A stretch of 64,000 nt of DNA from an uncultured Peptococcaceae bacterium (GTDB taxonomy: Bacteria; Bacillota; Limnochordia; Darwinibacteriales; Darwinibacteriaceae). Location: the NCBI GenBank assembly GCA_937988745.1, contig CALKAR010000207.1, positions 1-64,000 on the forward strand, in the 5' to 3' direction. The position numbers and the translations under genes were made by a program. The notes under the pieces were generated by a model. The model searched no databases and had not been told where the DNA came from. It saw only the letters and a list, made by a program, of their open reading frames with translations. Positions within the stretch are counted from its first letter, which is position 1. Each line of letters opens with the position of its first letter. Positions 1 to 9,236 of this stretch are shown in pieces.

Positions 1-62
1 TTCCGTGGGTTTCCATAATCCTATATCGGCAAAAAAGATCCTAACTTTAGTTCGAAAATTGT

Positions 63-91
63 TTGACAGTGCTGGAAGTATGTGATAGACT
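63..91 (+). promoter_or_regulatory. Predicted sigma-A promoter of the cold-shock gene
   Basis: TTGACA at 63-68 is followed by a 17-base spacer and TAGACT at 86-91. Transcription would start near position 98 and leave a 5' leader of about 115 bases before the ATG at 214. Long leaders are characteristic of cold-shock mRNAs, where they fold into temperature-dependent structures; that role here is inference. Nothing else recognisable lies in bases 1-62. Confidence 0.6.
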
Positions 92-213
92 GAGCATGGT
101 TAAGATTTAAATGGAGCGAACATCTGTGGCCTCTGACGCAGGTTTGCCCAAGCAAGGTTTAGATTGTTTGCGAAGTTTAGGTTTTGGCTAGTATTTATTT
201 AGGAGGCCATCAG

Positions 214-408
214 ATGACTGGCAAAGTAAAATGGTTCAACGCAGAAAAGGGTTATGGTTTTATCGAGTGTGAGACTGGTGACGTTTTCGTACACTTCTCC
301 GCTATTCAGGGTAACGGATTCCGGACACTCGAAGAAGGCGAAACCGTAACTTTTGATATTGTTGAAGGCGACCGCGGCCCACAGGCTGCTAACGTAGTTC
401 GTCAATAA
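214..408 (+). CDS. Cold-shock protein, CspA family
   Basis: This 64-residue protein is a single cold-shock domain, the usual length for CspA/CspB proteins, which bind single-stranded RNA and DNA in the cytoplasm and act as RNA chaperones. The RNP1-like KGYGFIE and RNP2-like VFVHFSAI motifs are both intact, as is the starting MTGKVKWFN stretch. The ATG at 214 is chosen because AGGAGG lies at 201-206 with ideal spacing; an in-frame TTG at 184 lacks such a site. It has its own promoter and terminator, so it is monocistronic. Family assignment is secure; which paralogue it represents is not. Confidence 0.95.
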   Translation: MTGKVKWFNAEKGYGFIECETGDVFVHFSAIQGNGFRTLEEGETVTFDIVEGDRGPQAANVVRQ

Positions 409-429
409 GTAAAACTAAGACAAAAAATG

Positions 430-459
430 GCTGCTGGGAAATCACCCAGCAGCTTTTTT
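430..459 (+). terminator. Intrinsic terminator of the cold-shock gene
   Basis: A perfect 9-bp stem (GCTGCTGGG / CCCAGCAGC) with a 6-base loop is followed by six T residues. It ends just before the stop codon of the convergent iron-binding protein gene. Confidence 0.9.
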
Positions 460-466
460 GTGTGCC

Positions 467-1384
467 TTATTCAGCTGCAAAGACCTTTAGTACATCATCC
501 ACCATAATTCGCGTGGCCTGCAGACCACCGCTGGCGGTGTACCATACTTGGGAGCTGAGGTAATAAATCTGATCTTGTCTCGCAGCTGCAGTCATTTTCA
601 CTAGAGGATTGTCCAACACCTGTTCTGCAGTAATGCTTCCTCCCACGGTAGCTGCCCGGTCGATCACTAGAATCACATCAGGGTTAACCTGAAGCAGGTA
701 TTCGAACGAAATACTCTGTCCGTGGTTGGCACTTTCAATCTTTGTATCTGCAGGTAAAAAACCAAACTCGTTGTGGATTATTCCGAAACGAGAGCCAGGA
801 CCATAGACGCTCATAGCACCATCGTTGGCCATCAGAATTAGGGTTCTCAGGCCGCTTTCAGAAGCCAGCTTGTTTACCCGGGCAAAATCATCGGCCAGTT
901 CACCCAAAATTGGTTCTACTTCGTCTTCTTTATCGAAGATACCCGCAATTGTGCGCACGTTGTTAGTAAAGGATCCCCAATAGTCACTTGTGTCGATGGT
1001 CAGGTACACCGTTGGCGCGATCCGCGCCAGTTCTGGATACACATCCGCTTGGCGGCTAGAGATCAGAATTACGTCTGGCTGGAGCGAGTAAATCCGCTCG
1101 AAGTTAGGCTCAAATAGCGTACCAATATCCGCATACATATCATCTTTGTAGTGAGCCAGGTATGGTGGCAGCGAAGACTTCACCACACCAGCCGGTTCAA
1201 CACCAAGCTCTTCTAAGATATCCAGCGCTGCGTAGTCAAATACTACAACTGTTTCAGGATTCTTTGATACAACCGCTTCACCAAGTTCATGTACAATGTG
1301 TACTGTTTCCTGTGCAGATACTGCGGGTACAAGTACCATAAAGGATAATACCAGGGTTAAAACTAAGCTCAGTTTCTTTAGCAT
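467..1384 (-). CDS. Iron-siderophore ABC transporter substrate-binding protein (YclQ/FeuA-like)
   Basis: This 305-residue protein has an N-terminal signal peptide (about residues 1-24, ending VSA-QE) followed by a helical-backbone periplasmic binding fold of the TroA/FepB type. Recognisable stretches are the NPETVVVFDYAALDILEELG segment, the QPDVILIS segment and a C-terminal VNPDVILVID. It is the last gene of a four-gene transporter in the order permease, permease, ATPase, binding protein, the order of Bacillus subtilis yclNOPQ, which imports petrobactin. Unlike YclQ it has no cysteine after the signal peptide, so it is not predicted to be a lipoprotein. The ligand is probably a ferric siderophore; petrobactin itself is inference from gene order and similarity. 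Confidence 0.85.
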   Translation of the reverse strand: MLKKLSLVLTLVLSFMVLVPAVSAQETVHIVHELGEAVVSKNPETVVVFDYAALDILEELGVEPAGVVKSSLPPYLAHYKDDMYADIGTLFEPNFERIYSLQPDVILISSRQADVYPELARIAPTVYLTIDTSDYWGSFTNNVRTIAGIFDKEDEVEPILGELADDFARVNKLASESGLRTLILMANDGAMSVYGPGSRFGIIHNEFGFLPADTKIESANHGQSISFEYLLQVNPDVILVIDRAATVGGSITAEQVLDNPLVKMTAAARQDQIYYLSSQVWYTASGGLQATRIMVDDVLKVFAAE

Positions 1385-1405
1385 GGAGATCCACCTCGCG
1401 AGAGT

Positions 1406-2161
1406 CTAGTAATAGATGCAGATCTTGTTATTGTTGATTTGCTCAATTTGAAAATCCATATCATATAAAGGGCCGAGCACATCACCGCAGATAATCTCTT
1501 CGGTGCAGCCCTTGTTAACAATGCGGCCGTTGTCCATCGCAACAATATAATCAGAATAGCAAGAAGCGAAATTTATGTCGTGCAGTACGATGACCACGGT
1601 CTTCTTCAGATCTTCCACCAAACTCTGAAGAGTCTTCATGATCTCTACAGAATGGCGCATGTCAAGGTTGTTCAGCGGCTCATCAAGCAGCACATACTCT
1701 GTGTCCTGAGCGACAACCATGGCGATATATGCCCGCTGACGCTGGCCTCCGGAGAGCTGGTGCAAATACTTGTTCTCGATACAGTCCAGCTGTAAGTACT
1801 CGAGAGCCTGGTCAACGATCTCCTCATCGGCCTTACTCAAATTCCCTTGTGAGTAAGGGAAGCGGCCAAAATTGACCAGCTGACGCACTGTCAGGCGCAG
1901 GTTGGTGTGGTTAGACTGCTTGAGAACTGCTAATTTCCTTGCCAAGTCGCTGCTCTTCCACTGCCCGATTTCTTTCCCCTCGATATACACCTCCCCACCA
2001 TCCTTCGGTATCAGCCGGCTCATGATGGACAGCAGAGTACTCTTGCCGGCCCCATTAGGCCCAATAAGAGACGTAATCTTGCCCTTAGGTATATCGAGCG
2101 ACACATTATCAAGAACAGTTACCTGTCCATACCTTTTCACCACATTTCGCACACTCAGCAT
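1406..2161 (-). CDS. Iron-siderophore ABC transporter ATP-binding protein (YclP-like)
   Basis: The 251-residue cytoplasmic ATPase drives uptake through the two adjacent permeases. Walker A is GPNGAGKST near residues 34-42, the signature is LSGGQRQR, Walker B is YVLLDEP followed by LNNLD, and the switch histidine is in VLHDINF. The ATG at 2161 is preferred because AGGAG lies 8 bases upstream; an in-frame GTG two codons earlier overlaps that site. It lies 20 bases after the second permease and 21 before the binding protein, consistent with one mRNA. FecE/YclP subfamily membership is firm, the substrate less so. Confidence 0.88.
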   Translation of the reverse strand: MLSVRNVVKRYGQVTVLDNVSLDIPKGKITSLIGPNGAGKSTLLSIMSRLIPKDGGEVYIEGKEIGQWKSSDLARKLAVLKQSNHTNLRLTVRQLVNFGRFPYSQGNLSKADEEIVDQALEYLQLDCIENKYLHQLSGGQRQRAYIAMVVAQDTEYVLLDEPLNNLDMRHSVEIMKTLQSLVEDLKKTVVIVLHDINFASCYSDYIVAMDNGRIVNKGCTEEIICGDVLGPLYDMDFQIEQINNNKICIYY

Positions 2162-2181
2162 GTACACAACTCCTCCATATG

Positions 2182-3138
2182 TTAATCAGCGGTGCGTGCC
2201 CTCAAGAGCAAGCTGATAAAGTAAATACCGCCAATGAAGTTAATAATCACACTAATCGGTGCTGACAGATTAAACAAGTGCGCTGCCGCGAGCTGGCCGC
2301 CAATCAAAGCGATCACTCCCAACAGGCCCGCTGCAGGAAGAAGCCACCGATGTTCATAACCGCTCAGCATCTCCCGAGCTAGATTCGCAATCAAAAGCCC
2401 CAGAAACGTCACAGGACCGACCAGGGCTGTCGATGTCGCGACCAAGACAGATACCGCTGCCAGCAGCTTGACCGTAACCTTGTCATAGGGAACACCTAGA
2501 TTTACTGCATGTTCCCTGCCTAAGGCCAATACGTCAAGAATATGGGCTTGTCTGATGATGTAAATCAAGGTAACAACTAAAATAGCCGCTGCCGGGACCA
2601 ACACATTCGTCTGGATGTTGTTGAAACTGGCAAACATGCGGTTCTGTACAGCCTGGAACTCATTTGGGTCAATGACCATCTGCATAAATGAAGCACCACT
2701 GTCAAACAAAGTACCCATGATCACTCCTACGAGCAGAAGCTGGAACAAGTTCGCTCCCTCGTCGCTTCGCAGAAGGAAGCGGAACAGAAGCAGCGTACCG
2801 CCAATCATCAAACCTCCGGAGACCACGAAATTCAGCACAGTATTTGTCATGAACTGACTCTGCGAACCGAGCACAAACACTGTGGACGTTTGGATGAATA
2901 GATACAACGAATCGAGACCCATAATGCTCGGCGTCAGAATCCGGTTATGAGTAATTGTTTGGAAAACAACAGTAGATGCCGCAACAGCGCAGCCGGTCAG
3001 CACGATTGCAGCCAGGCGCGGAATCCGCCTGCTCAAAGCATACCTGAAAATAAAAGAGTTCAGCCCTAAGCCGAGCATAAGTACAGCCAGTACTGCGCCG
3101 ATGACACATAAAATCACGAGTTTCCTTTTATCACTCAT
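2182..3138 (-). CDS. Iron-siderophore ABC transporter permease (YclO-like)
   Basis: A 318-residue FecCD-family integral membrane permease with about nine predicted membrane segments. Family hallmarks include RIPRLAAIVLTGCAVAAS near residues 37-54, ILTPSIMGLD, a coupling stretch ALGREHAVNLG and VGPVTFLGLLIANLAR near residue 240. Its ATG overlaps the stop of the preceding permease gene by four bases (ATGA), indicating translational coupling and a heterodimeric channel. In the B. subtilis system the corresponding partner is YclO. Confidence 0.87.
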   Translation of the reverse strand: MSDKRKLVILCVIGAVLAVLMLGLGLNSFIFRYALSRRIPRLAAIVLTGCAVAASTVVFQTITHNRILTPSIMGLDSLYLFIQTSTVFVLGSQSQFMTNTVLNFVVSGGLMIGGTLLLFRFLLRSDEGANLFQLLLVGVIMGTLFDSGASFMQMVIDPNEFQAVQNRMFASFNNIQTNVLVPAAAILVVTLIYIIRQAHILDVLALGREHAVNLGVPYDKVTVKLLAAVSVLVATSTALVGPVTFLGLLIANLAREMLSGYEHRWLLPAAGLLGVIALIGGQLAAAHLFNLSAPISVIINFIGGIYFISLLLRARTAD

Positions 3139-4094
3139 CGGTTCCCCCTCCCCAGCAGGAGATAGAGGAAGATGAGGCTTCCGGTGACACCCACCGTCAA
3201 ACCAATTGGTATTTCATAAGGTGCAATCACAATCCGGCCGATGATATCAGCCGCTAAGAGGAAAACAGCTCCAAATAGACCGGTAGAGACAAAAGTAGTC
3301 CGCAGATGGTCGCCTTTGCGGAGAGTAATGATGTTGGGAATAATCAATCCCAAGAAGGGAATGCGCCCTACCGAAGCTACAACGACGGCGGTAATCCCTG
3401 CTGTGATGCTCAGACCCACATACATAACCAAATCATAATTGAGACCTAGGTTGACAGCATGATCTTTGCCCATACCAGCAATGGTGAACTTGTCCGCCCA
3501 CAAGAAGGCAATGACCACTAAGGGAATCACAAGATATAGAAGTTCATAACGTCCCTGCGTCACCATGGCGAAGTTGCCCATGAGCCATGTGGAAACACTC
3601 TGGACAAGATCAAAACGGTACGCAATCAGAGTGGTCGCCGCGTTAACCACACTGCCAAGCATCAAGCCGATTAATGGCACAAAAATAGCATCTTTCATTC
3701 TCAAACGCTGCAAGATGCCGAGGAATAAGAATGCGCCGAACATAGCGAAGGCAAAAACAATCACCATTTTCCCGAAGGAACTAGCTTGGGGAATAAGCAT
3801 TAGTGAAACGAGTACACCTAAGCGGGCAAAATCGGCTGTGCCAGCGGTTGTAGGCGAAACAAAGCGATTGCGGCTCAGCTGCTGCATTATTAGACCACTG
3901 ATACTCATACCTATCCCGGTCAGTACCACTGCAGCCATCCGGGGGATGCGGCTGATGATCAATATCTGGGCCACAAGATCATTGCCGGCCAAGAGCTCAG
4001 CTAAGCTGAAATTAGATACTCCGACAATTAAGGATATAAAGCTGAGTATGATTAGTGCTGCCAATAAACCTGAAGTTTTTAAGATAGAAGTGAT
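3135..4094 (-). CDS. Iron-siderophore ABC transporter permease (YclN-like), possible ATC start
   Basis: FecCD-family permease, first gene of the transporter operon. Signature stretches are RIPRMAAVVLTGIGMSISG, SPTTAGTADFARLG and GRIPFLGLIIPNI. The start is unusual. The only standard start near the N terminus is a TTG at 4064, which has a poor ribosome site and gives a short N terminus. A strong AGGGGG at 4103-4108 sits 8 bases before an in-frame ATC at 4094. Starting there adds ten residues (ITSILKTSGL) that complete the first membrane helix and gives 319 residues, the usual family length. Upstream in-frame codons contain no ATG, GTG or TTG. The coordinate given uses ATC; the fallback is 3135-4064. 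Confidence 0.75.
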   Translation of the reverse strand: MTSILKTSGLLAALIILSFISLIVGVSNFSLAELLAGNDLVAQILIISRIPRMAAVVLTGIGMSISGLIMQQLSRNRFVSPTTAGTADFARLGVLVSLMLIPQASSFGKMVIVFAFAMFGAFLFLGILQRLRMKDAIFVPLIGLMLGSVVNAATTLIAYRFDLVQSVSTWLMGNFAMVTQGRYELLYLVIPLVVIAFLWADKFTIAGMGKDHAVNLGLNYDLVMYVGLSITAGITAVVVASVGRIPFLGLIIPNIITLRKGDHLRTTFVSTGLFGAVFLLAADIIGRIVIAPYEIPIGLTVGVTGSLIFLYLLLGRGNR

Positions 4095-4134
4095 TTGACA
4101 GTCCCCCTTCCCCTTTGCTAAGATCGAGATGGTA

Positions 4135-4149
4135 TGAGAATGACTCTCA
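4135..4149. promoter_or_regulatory. Fur-like operator upstream of the siderophore transporter
   Basis: The 15-mer TGAGAATGACTCTCA is an inverted repeat of 7-1-7 form with one mismatch between arms. It matches 11 of 14 fixed positions of the Fur consensus TGATAATnATTATCA. It lies just downstream of the predicted transporter promoter (roughly +7 to +21) and could also affect the divergent AraC gene. Iron repression of a siderophore importer is the expected role. Confidence 0.6.
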
Positions 4150-4162
4150 GTTTCACCTGTTT

Positions 4163-4191
4163 ATCATAGCATGATTGGGTGGAAATGTCTT
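4163..4191 (-). promoter_or_regulatory. Predicted promoter of the siderophore transporter operon
   Basis: Reading the minus strand, AAGACA (4191-4186) is followed by 17 bases and TATGAT (4168-4163). A TG precedes the -10 by one base, as in extended -10 promoters. The Fur-like site lies directly downstream, so repressor binding would block initiation or clearance. Confidence 0.5.
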
Positions 4192-4244
4192 GCATTAAGT
4201 TGAACTGATTCGCACAATATTTAGATCTCTTGGAGGGCTTACTT

Positions 4245-4994
4245 ATGATGGCACCGGAAATCAGCAAACACATTAAAGAAACTGTGGAGACATTTACAGC
4301 ATGTACGTCACTGCCTGCTGCAGCCATCACGGGTCACGGTAGCCTCACCGCCTATGCAGGCGAAAGTCTGCCGCATGCCCTAGCTGTAAATGCCCTGCAG
4401 AAGATTCCTGTACAGATTATAGAAATATCAGCGAGCACAAAACTGCGAGTTGATCATATTGCGCTTCCCATAGAAGGAAGTAATGATCTACAGGTGATTG
4501 CGGTTCCCTTAGTAGAAAAATCTTTTAGGCAGGGCATGTACATCATTGGCCCTTTCTCAAAGTCCCAACTGCAGACCTGTGTTCATTTCCTCGTCGATCT
4601 ACTCCGCAATATTGAAGGAACTGGCCTGAGCAGATCTCTGCAGTTCCCTGCAAACCTGCATGTTCGGCGCGCAGTACGCTACGTTCATCAACACTACAGC
4701 GAAACACTCTCTCTAGAGGATATAGCGGAGCACTTAGGGATAAACAAGTGCTATCTGGCAAACGTCTTTCGAAATGAGATGGGAGAGACATTTACTGAGT
4801 TCGTCAACCGCTTCCGGGTTGAAACGAGCAAGCAGGCTCTGCGGGAAACCGATGAACCCATACTCAACATCGCTCTACAGCACGGTTTTGCCAGCCAAAG
4901 TTACTATGGCAGGGTATTTAAAAAACTCACCGGGGTCACCCCCAGTGAGTTTCGCAGACAAGCTAAGCTGCAGTTGGTCAGTCTAGCACAGTAG
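4245..4994 (+). CDS. AraC-family transcriptional regulator
   Basis: A 249-residue regulator with a C-terminal AraC DNA-binding domain (about residues 140-240) containing two helix-turn-helix motifs: LSLEDIAEHLGINKCYLANVF and ILNIALQHGFASQSYYGRVF, followed by the typical KKLTGVTPSEFRR. The N-terminal 130 residues are a PocR-like or other ligand-sensing domain that I cannot place with confidence. The ATG at 4245 follows GGAGGG at 4232-4237. It is divergent from the siderophore transporter and is a reasonable candidate for its activator, like the siderophore-responsive AraC regulator Btr of B. subtilis; this link is inference. Its last 17 bases overlap the convergent hydrolase gene. Confidence 0.88.
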   Translation: MMAPEISKHIKETVETFTACTSLPAAAITGHGSLTAYAGESLPHALAVNALQKIPVQIIEISASTKLRVDHIALPIEGSNDLQVIAVPLVEKSFRQGMYIIGPFSKSQLQTCVHFLVDLLRNIEGTGLSRSLQFPANLHVRRAVRYVHQHYSETLSLEDIAEHLGINKCYLANVFRNEMGETFTEFVNRFRVETSKQALRETDEPILNIALQHGFASQSYYGRVFKKLTGVTPSEFRRQAKLQLVSLAQ

Positions 4995-6567
4995 CCTGCA
5001 GCCAGTTTCCAATTAGCTCGAACAAACTCGGTTCTAGCTTCCATGGATTTGTTGGATCATATTCTGGATTGTCTAACGGAAAGAGCGTAAAATAGTGGGT
5101 TGTCTTGGGCAGCATATGGACTTCTACACGCTCGTTGCCTGCCTCACGAAGTGCATCAGCTAAAGCCTCTGCGTGATAAGGCAGAACCTTCAGGTCGGCA
5201 TCGCCATGGATGATCAGTACCGGCTGTTCAACGAGTTTGACAGCCTCAAGGGGATCATGTGCCATGTGCTGCCGGAGCCAGTCGAGGTTGTAAGGCAGGA
5301 CGCTTGCCTCCTTCCCTGCTGCCGCATCGTCAATCAACTGCTGGATCATAGGCTGTAACGACCGGATGGATTGGCGTTCAACCTCAGAAAGAATATCTAG
5401 ACTGGCCTGATACTCCAGCTGCTCGATTAATATTTCATCGAGCGGTGTGCTTGGCCCAGCTAAGAGCACAATGCCCGCCAGTTCTGTGTCCTCTCCTGCA
5501 ATGATAGGAGCAATCACTGCACCTTCACTGTGACCCAGCATAACAATGCGCTCACTATCGATCTTAGGATGGTTCTTCAGGTAAGCAATCAGTGCCCGCA
5601 CATCATCCACCAAGTCCTGCAGAGTTGCAGCGTTGTAATCTCCGGTGCTTTCACCTACTCCCCGCTCGTCATAGCGCAGGACTGCCACACCTAGGCCGCT
5701 GAAATACTCAGCCATCAACTTAAACATATCTGTCATGAACTCAGGCGGCGTATTACCGTCTCTGTCCTGCGGCCCCGAACCTGAGTTGAGCAGAACAGCT
5801 GGGAAGGGCCCATCTCCTTCGGGCAATGTGAGCGTACCGGCTAAGGTTACTTCCCCTGATGATACCTGGAAATCCTCGCTGTAGCCTGCCTGCTTTCCAT
5901 CGGTTTCAGCTTGGGCTGGTGTCAAGTCAATATAATTCTCATGAACAGCCTGAGCGCCCTGAGCAGGCACATCCACTACAACTAGTTTCCCGTCGTGGGA
6001 TAAAAGCTTGATATACACAACGCCATCGAAAATAATACCTGATTCTTCAAGCAGCACGGTATCTCCGTCAACATGATAGAGTGACTCGCCCACCTGCAGA
6101 ATCTGCCCTGGCATGACAGGGTCTTGGCTCATCAGCACCAGAAGAGGAGATACTATTGTTACGTCTTCTACTCCGGCCAAGGCCAAGTCAACTACTTGCT
6201 GATACTGGGCAAACACATTATTATCGAGAACAACGTACGGATCACCGATCTCATAAGTGAGCCGAACGGGACCGGCCTCAGCTTGGAATTCACCGTCCTT
6301 AAAGGACCCTTTGACAGAGATTCCCATCTGGTTCAAAACATACGAATCATCTTTTAGTTCAGAGTTCAGCTGGATAGTCTGGCCCATTACGGTCAAGGAG
6401 CCGCTGGTAGCGATGCTTCCATCAGAGATGGTGAACTCCTCAGCTCCGATTTCTTGACCACCGAGGTAAATGATGAATCGGCCCTCATAGACTTCAGACC
6501 CGTGGACCACACCCACTGCGCTGAACAAGACTAAGAACAGCAGACCAACTAATGCCAGACGCTTCAC
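4978..6567 (-). CDS. Secreted alpha/beta hydrolase with N-terminal beta-rich domain
   Basis: The 529-residue protein has a signal peptide (residues 1-23), a beta-rich N-terminal region of about 210 residues of unknown function, and a C-terminal alpha/beta hydrolase domain starting near residue 235 (FQVSSGEVTLAGTLTLPEG). The oxyanion region is LNSGSGPQDRDGN and the nucleophile elbow is GHSEG near residue 346. The acid is likely in HGDADLKV and the histidine in TTHYF. This layout resembles secreted acyl hydrolases/esterases; the substrate is unknown. The start is a GTG at 6567 that overlaps the stop of the small upstream gene by four bases, so the pair is translationally coupled. Confidence 0.82.
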   Translation of the reverse strand: MKRLALVGLLFLVLFSAVGVVHGSEVYEGRFIIYLGGQEIGAEEFTISDGSIATSGSLTVMGQTIQLNSELKDDSYVLNQMGISVKGSFKDGEFQAEAGPVRLTYEIGDPYVVLDNNVFAQYQQVVDLALAGVEDVTIVSPLLVLMSQDPVMPGQILQVGESLYHVDGDTVLLEESGIIFDGVVYIKLLSHDGKLVVVDVPAQGAQAVHENYIDLTPAQAETDGKQAGYSEDFQVSSGEVTLAGTLTLPEGDGPFPAVLLNSGSGPQDRDGNTPPEFMTDMFKLMAEYFSGLGVAVLRYDERGVGESTGDYNAATLQDLVDDVRALIAYLKNHPKIDSERIVMLGHSEGAVIAPIIAGEDTELAGIVLLAGPSTPLDEILIEQLEYQASLDILSEVERQSIRSLQPMIQQLIDDAAAGKEASVLPYNLDWLRQHMAHDPLEAVKLVEQPVLIIHGDADLKVLPYHAEALADALREAGNERVEVHMLPKTTHYFTLFPLDNPEYDPTNPWKLEPSLFELIGNWLQATVLD

Positions 6568-6740
6568 ATGCTTTCCTCCATTTCTGTCAATAAATTAAGC
6601 ACCCATGTAAGTTCATCGATTGCTCGGTCTAAGACCTCTTCCCTAATGCGGTCAGACTCGATGTAAGGGCGCAGATGCACTTTCTCAAAACGCAGCTCAT
6701 TAATGCGCGTTGCAATTGCTTCTCTTAATTCGTTATACAT
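6564..6740 (-). CDS. Small conserved-looking protein of unknown function
   Basis: A 58-residue, largely helical, highly charged protein (MYNELREAI at the start, ELTWVLNLLTEMEESM at the end). No domain is recognised. The ATG at 6740 is chosen because GAGGT lies six bases upstream; a longer form would begin five codons earlier. The four-base overlap with the downstream secreted hydrolase gene argues that it is translated and co-expressed with it. It could be a small helical partner or regulator, but nothing in the sequence says which. Confidence 0.6.
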   Translation of the reverse strand: MYNELREAIATRINELRFEKVHLRPYIESDRIREEVLDRAIDELTWVLNLLTEMEESM

Positions 6741-6867
6741 CGCATGACCTCGCATATCTGTTTTGATGATTTTATTCTATCATTCCCATCCCAGCGACAC
6801 AACTAAAAGGGTTCCTTCTTCAAGTAAAGAAGTATGTGTGGTAAGAACTAACTAGAGAGGTGAAGAA

Positions 6868-7755
6868 ATGCTGCAGGTGATAACAGACAGCGCATGTGAT
6901 CTCCCCCAACATGTGGCCGACGATCACAATATTGATATAGTACCATTTATCGTACATATCGATGGCAGGGAATTTATCGATGGAAAGACCATTCAACCTG
7001 ATGATGTCTTTCAAGCCCTGCGAGAAGGCAAGAAACCAACCACGAGCCAGGTTCCGGCTAAGTTCTTCTGGGAAACCTTCACCAAATATGCTGAAAAAGG
7101 TATCCGCTGCATCTACGTAGCTTTTTCCTCCAAGCTCTCCGGCACGTATAACACTGCCCGCATGGTCGCTGAAGAGGTGAAGAAACGCTATCCCAATTTC
7201 CAGCTCACAATCTGCGACTCCCTTGGTGGCTCTCTTGCACAAGGCCTAATTGCTCTGGAAGCCGCGCAGCTCGGAGCTGCCGGTGCTGAATACGACGAAG
7301 TGATCGAAAGAGTAAGGCGCCGTTCAAACAATAATGTGGAACATATTTTTACTGTTGACGACTTAGGCCATCTGCATCGCGGCGGCCGCATTGGCTGGGC
7401 CAGTGCAGTGATGGGCAGTGTACTCAAGGTCAAACCCATACTCCACGTGCTCGACGGTCAAATGCTATTACTTCAGAAAGCCCGGGGCAAGACCGCCGCA
7501 CTTAAGCGCATTGTAGAGGTTGTCAAAGAGCGGTCCCTTGGGCATGTCGAACAGTTGATTGGGATCACCCACGCTGCTGACGGAGAAACAGCTGAAAAAC
7601 TTCAGGATATGTTGGAGAACGCTCTCGGTTATAAGAACTTCATCGTGAACACCATCGGCAGTGTCCTTGGCTGCCATATCGGTCTGGGAGGCGTAGCAGC
7701 CTTCTTTGTGAACAAAAATGTCGACATCCCTAACCTACCCCTGGAAACTAGTTAA
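6868..7755 (+). CDS. DegV family fatty-acid-binding protein
   Basis: The 295-residue protein begins MLQVITDSACDLP, the hallmark DegV N terminus, followed by PTTSQVPAKFF and SSKLSGTYNTA, the Thr/Ser-rich lipid-headgroup pocket, and HRGGRIG near residue 170. DegV/FakB proteins bind a fatty acid and present it to the kinase FakA for phosphorylation; no fakA is in this window. GAGGTG precedes the ATG at the right spacing. It stands alone between divergent and downstream genes. A short inverted repeat near 6810-6828 (TTCTT...AAGAA) lies in its leader. Confidence 0.9.
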   Translation: MLQVITDSACDLPQHVADDHNIDIVPFIVHIDGREFIDGKTIQPDDVFQALREGKKPTTSQVPAKFFWETFTKYAEKGIRCIYVAFSSKLSGTYNTARMVAEEVKKRYPNFQLTICDSLGGSLAQGLIALEAAQLGAAGAEYDEVIERVRRRSNNNVEHIFTVDDLGHLHRGGRIGWASAVMGSVLKVKPILHVLDGQMLLLQKARGKTAALKRIVEVVKERSLGHVEQLIGITHAADGETAEKLQDMLENALGYKNFIVNTIGSVLGCHIGLGGVAAFFVNKNVDIPNLPLETS

Positions 7756-7786
7756 ACATAGGTTTATAATATAAACAGACCATTAA

Positions 7787-9178
<1,392 letters not shown>

Positions 9179-9187
9179 TGAGATTCC

Positions 9188-9224
9188 GAGCCCTCCAGCT
9201 TCTGCAGCGGAGGGCTCGTTTTTT
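9188..9224 (+). terminator. Intrinsic terminator of tyrosine phenol-lyase
   Basis: GAGCCCTCC pairs with GGAGGGCTC across a 12-base loop and is followed by GTTTTTT. It lies between convergent genes. Confidence 0.9.
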
Positions 9225-9236
9225 GTCCTGCTTATA

